A stretch of 64,000 nt of DNA. It comes from Flavobacteriales bacterium (GTDB taxonomy: Bacteria > Bacteroidota > Bacteroidia > Flavobacteriales_F > PHOS-HE28). How positions within the stretch are numbered: the first letter of the stretch is position 1; every line of letters begins with the position of its first letter. Positions 50,001-56,951 of this stretch are shown in pieces. Made by a program: the position numbers and the translations under genes. The DNA lies in contig JAHDVX010000001.1 of assembly GCA_023382455.1 (NCBI GenBank), forward strand, positions 186,001-250,000, given 5' to 3'. The notes under the pieces were generated by a model. The model had not been told where the DNA came from. It was given only the letters and a program-made list of their open reading frames with translations, and searched no databases.

Positions 50001-50445
50001 CGGGGCGCACGCCGATGAACTCGTTGGCATGCAGTTCGCGCGGCGGCGTGGCGAGGGGCAGGATGAAGAAGGCTTCACCTGCTGTCATCCCGAGCATTAG
50101 CGAAGCGGTGCTCCGCAAGGCGCAAGGCGACTGAGGAGCCGAGGGAGACAGCAGGTGCCCATCCAGCAAATGCGGACTGAGCAACTGGTTCAGCTGCCGG
50201 AAGCCATCGTTGTTCCGGGCCAGTCCGATGTACAGTACCTGCGACCCCTGCCGGAACTCGATGCCGGCCACGGGGCGGATGCCGTGCTCGGGCGCCAGCC
50301 GCACGAAGTCCGGGATCCCGGCGGTACTGTGGATGTCGGTGAGGGCGAAGCTGCGCACCCCTGCCTTGGCCGCCTCTTCCAGCAGGGCCTCGGGCTTGAG
50401 CAGGCCGTACTTGAAGCTGAACCAGCTGTGGGCGTTGAGGAACAT
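47095..50445 (-). CDS. dnaE2: DnaE-type DNA polymerase III alpha subunit (likely translesion DnaE2/ImuC-like) with in-frame repeat insertions
   Basis: A 1,116-residue C-family polymerase. The N-terminal PHP domain begins NAHSWFSFKYGLLKPEAL; the catalytic Asp triad region is KPPDFDIDFSWKDRDEVF; HHH motifs and a C-terminal OB domain (GYMVHVKSTTTTHGQ) follow. I judge the core at about 980-1,000 residues, the size of the DinB-associated Bacteroidota DnaE rather than the larger replicative enzyme. The extra length sits in stretches derived from repeats: octamer arrays (47418-47449, 47951-48014), SalI-type palindromes (47883-47901, 48771-48789), an 18-base motif (49269-49286) and an 82-bp inverted-ended element (50076-50157). 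The frame stays open through all of them. The ATG at 50445 starts the PHP domain. Confidence 0.88.
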   Translation of the reverse strand: MFLNAHSWFSFKYGLLKPEALLEEAAKAGVRSFALTDIHSTAGIPDFVRLAPEHGIRPVAGIEFRQGSQVLYIGLARNNDGFRQLNQLLSPHLLDGHLLSPSAPQSPCALRSTASLMLGMTAGEAFFILPLATPPRELHANEFIGVRPAELTRLPFSPWMKQPAKLVAWLPVTFPQATRPVPFNTHRLLRTMAHNTLLSQVPSEELAAPDEHFRTPGEVRHLYRDFPQLLRNAERLLEQCSIAFDGSDKTPKVFGSSAAADREQLHLLAREGLHRRYVRLAPTALARLQHELEVIERMGFISYFLINHDIVRYAQSRGFFHVGRGSGANSLVAYCLGITDVDPIELNLYFERFISTARKKPPDFDIDFSWKDRDEVFRYIFDKYNGPFGSAQGAGTSGIHAAQVATYTTFQWRGAVRELGKALGLPPAEIDALSEGRSYYGGGRPSELVRSGHADRVATAVVRYAQRIIGMPHQFGIHVGGILVSEEPITSYSALHRPPKGFPVVQFSLLEAEDLGLHKFDILSQRGLGHIRDAVELVGGMARPEGDQGACTVDPMGRPNRRPVASGEAAIDIHAIPRFKQDPAIKQLLRTGDTVGCFYVESPAMRMLLKKLRVEDYLTLVAASSIIRPGVAESGMMREYILRHNDPERVRRAPKELLEIMPDTYGVMVYQEDVLKVAHHYAGLSLEEADILRRGMTARFRERPEFKAVEEKFFSNCKAMGRPDEQAREVWRQIESFASFSFAKGHSASYAVESYQSLWLKAHYPLEFLVAVANNFGGFYSTEFYLHEAKRHGAVIEAPCVNVSGELCVLRRSKDQKIRRSDNQKIRRSDDRKMEMTGGAEMDRSTCTVDPLGRRDRCDHAPPAIPAKPRIFLGLANIKSLNDETVRLILRERERHGPFTGLEDLLHRVPLPLEQARILIRAGALRFTGRSKPELLWDLTLLHTGKEAAAAGRCQGDFFITKVEEPVLPELHHYPLADAYDELELLGFPLCDPFSLVEGGSDDQTIRRSENGRNAILQREMHQYIGKRVTMLGYMVHVKSTTTTHGQRMTFGSFIDTGGDLWDSTQFPAVAARHPFRGRGVYRLTGVVEEEFGHCALRTQSVEKLPWKPDPRYGER
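47418..47449. repeat. octamer repeat array inside dnaE-type gene (4 units)
   Basis: Four 8-bp units CTGATCNT/CG in tandem, preceded by CATTTT. On the coding strand they are read as DDQTIRRSEN. Confidence 0.8.
47883..47901. repeat. SalI-type palindrome, copy 1 (inside dnaE-type gene)
   Basis: GTCGACCC AGT GGGTCGAC is a perfect 8-bp stem, flanked by imperfect outer arms GCACCTGT / ACAAGTGC. It is translated as CTVDPLGRRDRC. Confidence 0.8.
47951..48014. repeat. octamer repeat array inside dnaE-type gene (8 units)
   Basis: Eight consecutive 8-bp units of the form TGATCNTC (first two CGATCGTC), preceded by CATTTTC. Three units equal 24 bp, so the protein shows an 8-residue period: KDQKIRRS, DNQKIRRS, DDRKM. 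Confidence 0.85.
48758..48802. repeat. SalI-type palindrome with long outer arms, copy 2 (inside dnaE-type gene)
   Basis: The inner stem is GTCGACCC ATT GGGTCGAC (48771-48789). The outer arms GGGCGCCTGT (48758-48767) and ACAGGCGCCC (48793-48802) are perfect inverted copies. It is read in frame as CTVDPMGRPNRR. Confidence 0.85.
50076..50157. mobile_element. 82-bp MITE-like element inside dnaE-type gene
   Basis: Perfect 11-bp terminal inverted repeats CACCTGCTGTC (50076-50086) and GACAGCAGGTG (50147-50157) bound a GC-rich interior containing CCCGAGC and GCCGAGG. It is translated within the PHP-domain region without a stop. No transposase is encoded; any mobility would depend on an enzyme elsewhere. 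Confidence 0.6.
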
Positions 50446-50755
50446 GATTGCCGGATTTTCCGTCGTTCTTGAGACGTATAATATAGCATTGCCTATTCCT
50501 CTCGCAGGGTCTTTTTCCTCCCGCAGGGTCTTCGCCCCGAGACCCTGCGTCCTGAAATCCTGAACCCACCAGCGAAGGCTGCATCCCTCAGGGTCCACTG
50601 CGTGAGACCCTGAGGGAGCAGGGGGTATACCACAGAGTCCACTACGTGAGACCCTGAGGGAGCAGGGAAAGGGAAGGGAGTATAACTGCATGAGACCCTG
50701 AGGGAGCAGGGCGCCCGAATCAGGCGCATTCCCCTGCCCACCACCCTTCAGCGGT
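50446..50755. repeat. gene-free repeat region between dnaE-type gene and cysS
   Basis: It contains a weak -7-like TATATTAT on the minus strand (50485 to 50478), a 10-bp hairpin CGCAGGGTCT (50522-50531) / AGACCCTGCG (50540-50549), and a 12-bp hairpin TCCCTCAGGGTC (50584-50595) / GACCCTGAGGGA (50606-50617). Three tandem copies of a 44-bp unit containing GACCCTGAGGGAGCAGGG start at 50591, 50635 and 50679. Confidence 0.75.
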
Positions 50756-50763
50756 TAGTTTTG
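50756..50763 (+). promoter_or_regulatory. -7 box (TAGTTTTG) of cysS
   Basis: An exact TAnnTTTG match six bases before the ATG at 50770; it excludes the alternative in-frame start at 50761, which lies within the box. Confidence 0.6.
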
Positions 50764-50769
50764 CGGGCC

Positions 50770-52254
50770 ATGGCCAACGAACAAGAGCATCCGCTGTTTC
50801 TGACCAACACGCTGACGCGCCAGAAGGAGCGCTTCGTGCCGTTGCAACCGCCGCACGTGGGCCTGTACGTGTGCGGCCCCACGGTGTACAGCGACGTGCA
50901 CCTGGGCAACGTGCGCAGCTTCCTCACCTTCGACGTGCTGGTGCGCTGGCTGCGCCACCTCGGCTACCAAGTGCGCTACGTGCGCAACATCACCGACGTG
51001 GGGCACCTGGTGGACGACCAGGACGCGGGCGAGGACAAGATCGCCAAGCGCGCACGCATGGAGCGGCTGGAGCCGATGGAGATCGTGCAGAAGTACACCA
51101 ACGGCTTCCACGATGTGATGCGCCTCTTCAACATCCTGCCGCCGAGCATCGAACCCACGGCCACCGGGCACCTCATTGAGCAGATCGGCATGATCGAGCG
51201 CATCCTGGCCAACGGCTACGCGTACGAGGTGAACGGTTCGGTGTATTTCGACGTGCCGAAGTACGCGGCGGAGCATGCCTACGGCGAATTGAGCGGGCGC
51301 AAGATCGAGGAGCAGTTGGCGAACACGCGCGGCACCGAAGGGCAGGACGAGAAGCGCAGCCCGCTGGACTTCGCGCTGTGGAAGAAGGCCGAGAAAGGTC
51401 ATCTGATGCACTGGCCCAGCCCGTGGGGCGAGGGCTTCCCGGGCTGGCACCTGGAGTGCAGCGCCATGAGCACCAAGTACCTGGGCCCCACCTTCGACAT
51501 CCACGGCGGCGGCATGGACCTGAAGTTCCCGCACCACGAATGCGAGATCGCGCAGAGCACCGCGGCCGACGGCACGGCGCCGGTGCGCTACTGGGTGCAC
51601 GGCAACATGCTCACGGTGAACGGCCGGAAGATGGCCAAAAGCGAGGGTAACGGCTTCACGCCGGAGGAACTGATCACCGGCAACCACAAGCTGCTGGAGC
51701 GCGGCTACTCGCCGATGACGGTGCGCTTCTTCATGCTGCAATGCCACTATGCCAGCACGCTGGATTTCAGCAATGCGGCCCTGCAGGCGGCGGAGAAGGG
51801 CCTGCAACGGCTGATGGCCGCCAACGGGCTGCTGCAGCGCCTGAGGCCTTCCGCAGCGGGCGAGCCCTTTGACGTGGCAGCGCTGAAGGCGGCCTGCCAC
51901 GCGGCAATGAACGACGACCTGAACACGCCGGTGATGATCGCGCAGCTGTTCGACGGCGCCCGGGCCATCAACGCGGCACATGCAGGCAAGGCCATGCTTT
52001 CGCAAGCGGACATCGACGCCCTGAAGGCCCTTTTCCACGACATGCTCTTCACGGTGCTGGGGCTGAAGGCCGAGGACGGCGCACAGGCAGGCGATGATCT
52101 GAGCGGCGGCCTGATGGACGTGCTGCTGGGCCTGCGCGCGGATGCCAAAAACCGCAAGGATTTCGCCACCAGCGATATGATCCGCGACAAGCTGGCGGCG
52201 CTGGGGATCACGGTGAAGGACTCGAAGGAAGGGATGACGTGGGAGCGTGGATGA
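50770..52254 (+). CDS. cysS: cysteinyl-tRNA synthetase
   Basis: A 494-residue class I synthetase of standard CysRS length. Landmarks: zinc ligand Cys35 in [20 protein letters not shown], the HIGH-type HLGN (44-47), the second zinc cluster [10 protein letters not shown] and [10 protein letters not shown], and the KMSKS loop as [16 protein letters not shown]. It charges tRNA(Cys). It precedes an M28 peptidase gene, separated by 72 bases with a palindromic repeat. Confidence 0.96.
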   Translation: MANEQEHPLFLTNTLTRQKERFVPLQPPHVGLYVCGPTVYSDVHLGNVRSFLTFDVLVRWLRHLGYQVRYVRNITDVGHLVDDQDAGEDKIAKRARMERLEPMEIVQKYTNGFHDVMRLFNILPPSIEPTATGHLIEQIGMIERILANGYAYEVNGSVYFDVPKYAAEHAYGELSGRKIEEQLANTRGTEGQDEKRSPLDFALWKKAEKGHLMHWPSPWGEGFPGWHLECSAMSTKYLGPTFDIHGGGMDLKFPHHECEIAQSTAADGTAPVRYWVHGNMLTVNGRKMAKSEGNGFTPEELITGNHKLLERGYSPMTVRFFMLQCHYASTLDFSNAALQAAEKGLQRLMAANGLLQRLRPSAAGEPFDVAALKAACHAAMNDDLNTPVMIAQLFDGARAINAAHAGKAMLSQADIDALKALFHDMLFTVLGLKAEDGAQAGDDLSGGLMDVLLGLRADAKNRKDFATSDMIRDKLAALGITVKDSKEGMTWERG

Positions 52255-52301
52255 GCTTCTTCACCACAGAGGACACGGAGAACGATCAAAGCACCTGTAC
52301 C

Positions 52302-52319
52302 GTCGACCTTCGGGTCGAC
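52302..52319. repeat. SalI-type palindrome, copy 3 (intergenic)
   Basis: GTCGACC TTCG GGTCGAC is a 7-bp stem closed by a stable TTCG loop, preceded by GCACCTGTACC as in the two copies inside the dnaE-type gene. It lies just upstream of the M28 peptidase start. Confidence 0.75.
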
Positions 52320-52326
52320 CTGAAAC

Positions 52327-53340
52327 ATGAAAACGGCCCTTAAAGAACTGATCGGGATAAGCCTGGCCCTGGCTTTCCTGGTGGCCTGCCAGCCCGACAG
52401 CGCACCGGTGCAGCAACCGGAAACCGTACGGCCTGCACAACCGGAGCTGCCGCCCGTGCCCTTGTTCAACGGTGACAGCGCTTACGCCTTCGTGGCCAGG
52501 CAAGTGGCCTTCGGGCCACGCGTGCCGGGCAGTGATGCGCACCGCGCCTGTGGCGATTGGCTGGTGGAAAAGCTGAAGGGCTATGGCGGCTCGGTGGTGG
52601 AGCAGAACGCGGAGGTGACCATTTACAGCGGTCAGAAGGTGCCGATGCGGAACATCATCGCCAGCTGGCAGCCGGAGAAGAAAGAGCGCATCCTGCTGTT
52701 TGCGCACTGGGACACCCGGCCGATGGCCGACCAGGACCCGGAGCGGCGCAATGAACCCATCGACGGGGCGAACGACGGCGGCAGCGGCGTGGGCGTGCTG
52801 CTGGAGATCGCCCGGCACCTGGCCTCCGACAGCACGCAGGTGGGCGTGGACATCTTCCTGACCGACGTGGAGGACATGGGCGAACCGCACGGGGCCATGG
52901 GGCTGGGCCAGGAAAGCCTGAAGACCTGGTGCCTGGGGGCGCAATACTGGGCCAAGAATCCGCATGTGCCAGGCTACAAGGCACGCTACGGGATCCTGCT
53001 GGACATGGTGGGCTCCAAGGATGCCGTGTTCCCGAAGGAAGGCTACAGCATGCGCTATGCAGCTGGCGTGGTGAACAAGGTGTGGAAGGCGGCGGCCGCC
53101 ACGGGCCACGGCGACCGATTCCTGAGCGAGGTAAGGAACCATGTGGGCGTGGACGACCACGTGTTCGTGAACGAAGGCACCGGCATCCCGAGCATCGACA
53201 TCATCGCGTACAACCCGACCACCGGCGGTTTCCCGGCCACGTGGCACACCCACGCCGACAACCTGGCGAACATCGACAAGGAGAGCCTTCAGGCCGTGGG
53301 CGCCACCGTGGCCCAAGTGGTGTGGACGGAGCGGCAGTGA
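52327..53340 (+). CDS. M28-family lipoprotein, glutaminyl-peptide cyclotransferase-like
   Basis: A 337-residue lipoprotein (lipobox LVAC near residue 21). The catalytic zinc-site phrases are LLFAHWDTRPMADQD, PIDGANDGGSGV, FLTDVEDMG and the C-terminal TWHTHADN. This combination matches Bacteroidota glutaminyl cyclases (type II, M28 fold) better than aminopeptidases. Such enzymes form N-terminal pyroglutamate on exported proteins after signal-peptide cleavage, mostly in the periplasm; many Bacteroidota secreted proteins start with Gln, as do several here (AQ / Q after the signal). Confidence 0.85.
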   Translation: MKTALKELIGISLALAFLVACQPDSAPVQQPETVRPAQPELPPVPLFNGDSAYAFVARQVAFGPRVPGSDAHRACGDWLVEKLKGYGGSVVEQNAEVTIYSGQKVPMRNIIASWQPEKKERILLFAHWDTRPMADQDPERRNEPIDGANDGGSGVGVLLEIARHLASDSTQVGVDIFLTDVEDMGEPHGAMGLGQESLKTWCLGAQYWAKNPHVPGYKARYGILLDMVGSKDAVFPKEGYSMRYAAGVVNKVWKAAAATGHGDRFLSEVRNHVGVDDHVFVNEGTGIPSIDIIAYNPTTGGFPATWHTHADNLANIDKESLQAVGATVAQVVWTERQ

Positions 53341-53410
53341 TCACCGGCTGAAGCAGGTGCACCATCCGTCCACGTGACCGAACTCTGTCCGGCGTGGATA
53401 ACTTGCACGC

Positions 53411-55180
53411 ATGTCCGCAAAGATCAAACGCTGGCGTCTGAAACCGGCCGTGGACCCCGGGGTGGTGGCCGCCCTGACGCATGCCCGCAGCTCCCAGGCC
53501 CTGGCGACGCTGCTGGCCCAGCGCGGCTTGCGGACCCCCGGTGAGGCCCGGGAATTCTACCGCCCTTCGGCCGACCATCTGCATGATCCCTTCCTGATGA
53601 AGGACATGGACCGCGCGGTGAAGCGGATCAACCGTGCGTTGAGGGATAAGGAGCCAATCATGGTGTATGGGGACTACGACGTGGACGGCACCACCTCCGT
53701 GGCCCTGGTGTATGGCCTGCTTGCCCACTATTCGGAACGGATCATCCACTACGTGCCGGACCGGTACGCCGAGGGCTACGGCATCTCCTACCAGGGCATA
53801 GACACGGCGGCGGCCAAGGGCGTGAAGCTGATCATCGCCCTGGATTGCGGCATCAAGGCCGTGGCGAAAGTGGCCTACGCCAAGGAGAAGGGTATCGACT
53901 TCATCATCTGCGACCACCATCTGCCCGGCCCTGACCTGCCCGATGCCGTGGCCGTACTGGACCCGAAGCGCACCGACTGCCCCTACCCGTACAAGGAGCT
54001 CAGCGGATGCGGCATCGGCTTCAAGTTGATGCAGGCCTTCGCCTCCAGCAACGGGATCGGGCTTGGCGAGATCGAGCATGTCCTGGACCTGGTGGCCATC
54101 AGCATCGGCTGCGACATCGTGCAGGTGACCGGTGAAAACCGGACACTGGCCTTCCTCGGACTGGAACGGCTGAACAAGCATCCGCGCCGGGCCGGCATCA
54201 AGGCCTTGCTGGAAATGTCCAACTTCAACCGGGACCTCACCATCTCCGACCTCGTGTTCGTGCTGGGCCCGCGGATCAACGCCGCAGGCCGCATCCAGCA
54301 TGGGCAACAGGCCGTGGAGCTGCTGCTGGCCAAGAGCAGCAACGAGGCAGGCAACATCGCCAACCTCATCCACGCCAACAACCTGGAGCGGCAGTTGCTC
54401 GACCGGTCGATCACCGACCAGGCCTTGGCCATGTTCGATACCGAGGACAGCCTGAAGGATGCATGGAGCACCGTGGTGTTCAATCCCTCCTGGCACAAGG
54501 GCGTCATCGGCATCGTGGCCTCGCGGCTGATCGAGACCCACTACCGGCCCACGGTGGTGCTTACCGAGAGCAACGGCAAGGTGAGCGGCAGCGCGCGCAG
54601 CGTGAAGGGCTTCAACATCTACGACGCGCTGGACGCCTGCGGCGAACTGCTGGAGCAATACGGCGGCCACATGTATGCCGCCGGCCTCACGATGAAGGCG
54701 GAGAACCTGGATGCATTCCGCGAAAGGTTCGAGGAGGTTGTTCGCGAAACGTTGGACGAAACCATGCGCACGCCGGAGGAGGAGGTGGACCTGGAAATCC
54801 AGCTGGCGGACATCGGACCCGGCTTCGTCAAGGCCATCAAGGGCATGGAACCCTTCGGGCCGGGCAACATGCGCCCGGTGTTCCTCACGCGCGGACTGAA
54901 GGCCAATGACGTCCGATTGATCGGCAACGACAGGAACCACCTGAAGTTCAAGGTGGCCACGCCGGGCACGGAGCCCCTGGAAGCCATCGCCTTCGGGCAG
55001 AAAGACCACTTCGACACCATTGCCGACGGCCAACCTTTCAGCCTGTTGTACAGCATCGAGACCAACCATTGGAAGGGGCGGGCGACGCTCCAGCTGAACG
55101 TGAAGGACATGAAGCCCGGCCACCTGGACCCGCTGGCCAGCGGTGCCGCTGCCTCCACCTTGGCGCAAACCAACACCTGA
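53411..55180 (+). CDS. recJ: single-stranded-DNA exonuclease RecJ
   Basis: A 589-residue DHH-superfamily nuclease with the standard motifs: MVYGDYDVDGTTSVALVYGL, IALDCGIKA, IICDHHLPG and the DHHA1-type block ARSVKGFNIYDALDACG followed by GGHMYAAGLTM. It degrades single-stranded DNA 5' to 3' in recombination and repair. A TAACTTG element lies five bases before the ATG. The stop overlaps the tadA start by one base (TGATG). Confidence 0.95.
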   Translation: MSAKIKRWRLKPAVDPGVVAALTHARSSQALATLLAQRGLRTPGEAREFYRPSADHLHDPFLMKDMDRAVKRINRALRDKEPIMVYGDYDVDGTTSVALVYGLLAHYSERIIHYVPDRYAEGYGISYQGIDTAAAKGVKLIIALDCGIKAVAKVAYAKEKGIDFIICDHHLPGPDLPDAVAVLDPKRTDCPYPYKELSGCGIGFKLMQAFASSNGIGLGEIEHVLDLVAISIGCDIVQVTGENRTLAFLGLERLNKHPRRAGIKALLEMSNFNRDLTISDLVFVLGPRINAAGRIQHGQQAVELLLAKSSNEAGNIANLIHANNLERQLLDRSITDQALAMFDTEDSLKDAWSTVVFNPSWHKGVIGIVASRLIETHYRPTVVLTESNGKVSGSARSVKGFNIYDALDACGELLEQYGGHMYAAGLTMKAENLDAFRERFEEVVRETLDETMRTPEEEVDLEIQLADIGPGFVKAIKGMEPFGPGNMRPVFLTRGLKANDVRLIGNDRNHLKFKVATPGTEPLEAIAFGQKDHFDTIADGQPFSLLYSIETNHWKGRATLQLNVKDMKPGHLDPLASGAAASTLAQTNT

Positions 55181-55644
55181 TGGGGGAAGGCACCATCATC
55201 ATCCACGACGACGAGCATTGGATGCGGCACGCGCTGCGTGAGGCAGAGGCGGCGTTCGCAGCGGACGAGGTGCCCATCGGCGCCGTGATCGTGGCGCAGG
55301 ACCGCATCATTGCCCGGGGCCACAACCTCACCGAGCGGCTGAACGACGTGACCGCGCATGCGGAGATGCAGGCCATCACCGCGGCGGCGGAGAACCTCGG
55401 CGGCAAATACCTGAAGGACTGCACGCTCTACGTGACGCTGGAGCCCTGCGTGATGTGCGCAGGTGCCTTGGCCTGGGGCCAGGTCGGGCGCATCGTGTTC
55501 GGCGCGTTCGACGAGAAGGCGGGATACCGCCGCGTGGGCGGCATGCTGCTCCATCCCAGGACACAGGTGACCGGCGGCATCCTGGAACCGGCTTGCGCCG
55601 ACCTGATGAAGGCTTTCTTCCGGAAGAAGCGGTCGCTGAAGTGA
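55180..55644 (+). CDS. tadA: tRNA-specific adenosine deaminase
   Basis: A 154-residue zinc deaminase with the catalytic motif TAHAEMQAI (HAE) and PCVMCAGAL (PCxxC). It converts adenosine-34 to inosine in the anticodon of tRNA(Arg). The ATG directly overlaps the recJ stop (TGATG), so the two are co-transcribed. A longer in-frame form would run through recJ and is rejected. Confidence 0.93.
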   Translation: MGEGTIIIHDDEHWMRHALREAEAAFAADEVPIGAVIVAQDRIIARGHNLTERLNDVTAHAEMQAITAAAENLGGKYLKDCTLYVTLEPCVMCAGALAWGQVGRIVFGAFDEKAGYRRVGGMLLHPRTQVTGGILEPACADLMKAFFRKKRSLK

Positions 55645-55646
55645 TG

Positions 55647-55688
55647 TTGTTCGTTGTCAGTTGTTCGTTGTCAGTTATCAGTTTTCAG
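55647..55688. repeat. heptamer tandem repeat (6 units)
   Basis: Six 7-bp units lie in a row: TTGTTCG, TTGTCAG, TTGTTCG, TTGTCAG, TTATCAG, TTTTCAG, between the convergent tadA and lolE genes. Confidence 0.8.
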
Positions 55689-55711
55689 GCCGGACAACCA
55701 GCAACTGGCAA

Positions 55712-56932
55712 CTACACCGAAGCCTCCAGGTACCTCCTGCTCAAGCTGCGCAAGGGAACACCGGCGGCCAACGTGCCGATGACCATCACGGCGATGAAGA
55801 TCATGGCCAAGTCGCCCCACATCACCTTCACGGGGTAGCTCTCTACCACCGAGCCTTCCAAGGCGATCACACCGGTCCACAGTTGCAGGCCGCACAGCGC
55901 CAGGCCCAGCGCCAGGCCCAACACCGTTCCCACGGCCACGATCAGCAGGCCTTCCAGGAAGAACAGCCGGCGCACGAAGCCGTTGGTGGCACCCATGGCG
56001 GTGACCGTGCGCATGTCCCGCCGCTTCTCGATCATCATCAGTGTGAGCGAGGCGATGATGTTGAACGCGCCGATGATGCCGATGAAGGCGAGCACCGCGA
56101 AGGTGAACCACTTCTCATTGGCGTTGGTGGCGTACATCAGCGCGTTCTTCTGGTGGCGCGTCTTCACGGTGAACCCCGCACCGGCCACCTGCTCCACCGC
56201 ACGCTTCAGTCGCTCGGGTTCCGTGCCCGGCGCGGCCTGCAGCTCCAACGCGTTCACCTCGTGCCCATAGTGCAGCAGTTGCGCGGCCATGTCGATGGGG
56301 GCGACCATGTACTGCCCATCGAACTCCATATTGATGGTGAACGCCCCGGCCACGGCCACACGCCGGTGCTCAAAGGCCGACGGCCGGAAGCCGGCGAGTT
56401 TCCGGCCACGGACCAGCGCGCCGATTTCCAGCGGCTCCAGCACGCCATCGTCCACAGGCACCTGCAGGGCATCCTTCAGGGCGGCGCCCAGCACCACCAC
56501 CGGCGCCTGGCCATTGTCCAACCGGGCCTGGCCGCTGTACATATGCGAGTCGAGGCGGCTCATGGCCAGGTACTGCGGCTCCACGCCCTTCATGGTGGCC
56601 ACCACCTGCTGACCACCCGCGCGCAGCAGCACGTTCTCCTCGATCACCCAACTGGCCTTCTCCACGCCGGGAAGGGCCTTGATCGCGGCCAGGTCGAGGC
56701 TGTCGCGCGGGAAGGTCTTGCCCGTGGCCGGGGTGATGGTGATGTCCTGGTCGAACGGGCTGTAGAGCGTGTCCACCAGGGCGGAGATGCCGTTGAGCGT
56801 GCTGAGTACCACCACCATGGCCGCGGTGACCACCGCCACCACCACGATGCTGATGAGCGTGATGATGTTGACGGCGTTGCGCGAGCGCTTGGCCAACAGG
56901 TAGCGGCGGGCGAAAAGGAGCGGGAGGTTCAT
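55712..56932 (-). CDS. lolE: LolE/LolC-type FtsX-like ABC permease
   Basis: A 406-residue membrane protein with the MacB/LolCE layout: one N-terminal span (NIITLISIVVVAVVTAAMVV), a large periplasmic domain (about residues 45-270) and three C-terminal spans (FTFAVLAFIGIIGAFNIIASL, LIVAVGTVLGLALGLALCGL, LAMIFIAVMVIGTLAAGV). The phrase LTLMMIEKRRDMRTVTAMGA is typical. It probably extracts lipoproteins from the inner membrane with a LolD ATPase encoded elsewhere. It is 19 bases after a methyltransferase gene in the rbfA-methyltransferase-lolE unit. Confidence 0.88.
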   Translation of the reverse strand: MNLPLLFARRYLLAKRSRNAVNIITLISIVVVAVVTAAMVVVLSTLNGISALVDTLYSPFDQDITITPATGKTFPRDSLDLAAIKALPGVEKASWVIEENVLLRAGGQQVVATMKGVEPQYLAMSRLDSHMYSGQARLDNGQAPVVVLGAALKDALQVPVDDGVLEPLEIGALVRGRKLAGFRPSAFEHRRVAVAGAFTINMEFDGQYMVAPIDMAAQLLHYGHEVNALELQAAPGTEPERLKRAVEQVAGAGFTVKTRHQKNALMYATNANEKWFTFAVLAFIGIIGAFNIIASLTLMMIEKRRDMRTVTAMGATNGFVRRLFFLEGLLIVAVGTVLGLALGLALCGLQLWTGVIALEGSVVESYPVKVMWGDLAMIFIAVMVIGTLAAGVPLRSLSRRYLEASV

Positions 56933-56951
56933 CCGTCCTGCATTGACCCGG

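Noticed and set aside
50591-50711. CRISPR array (18-21-base repeats spaced 23 bases)
   Set aside because: Only three units, the intervening sequences are themselves similar, and no cas gene is present; it is an ordinary 44-bp tandem repeat.
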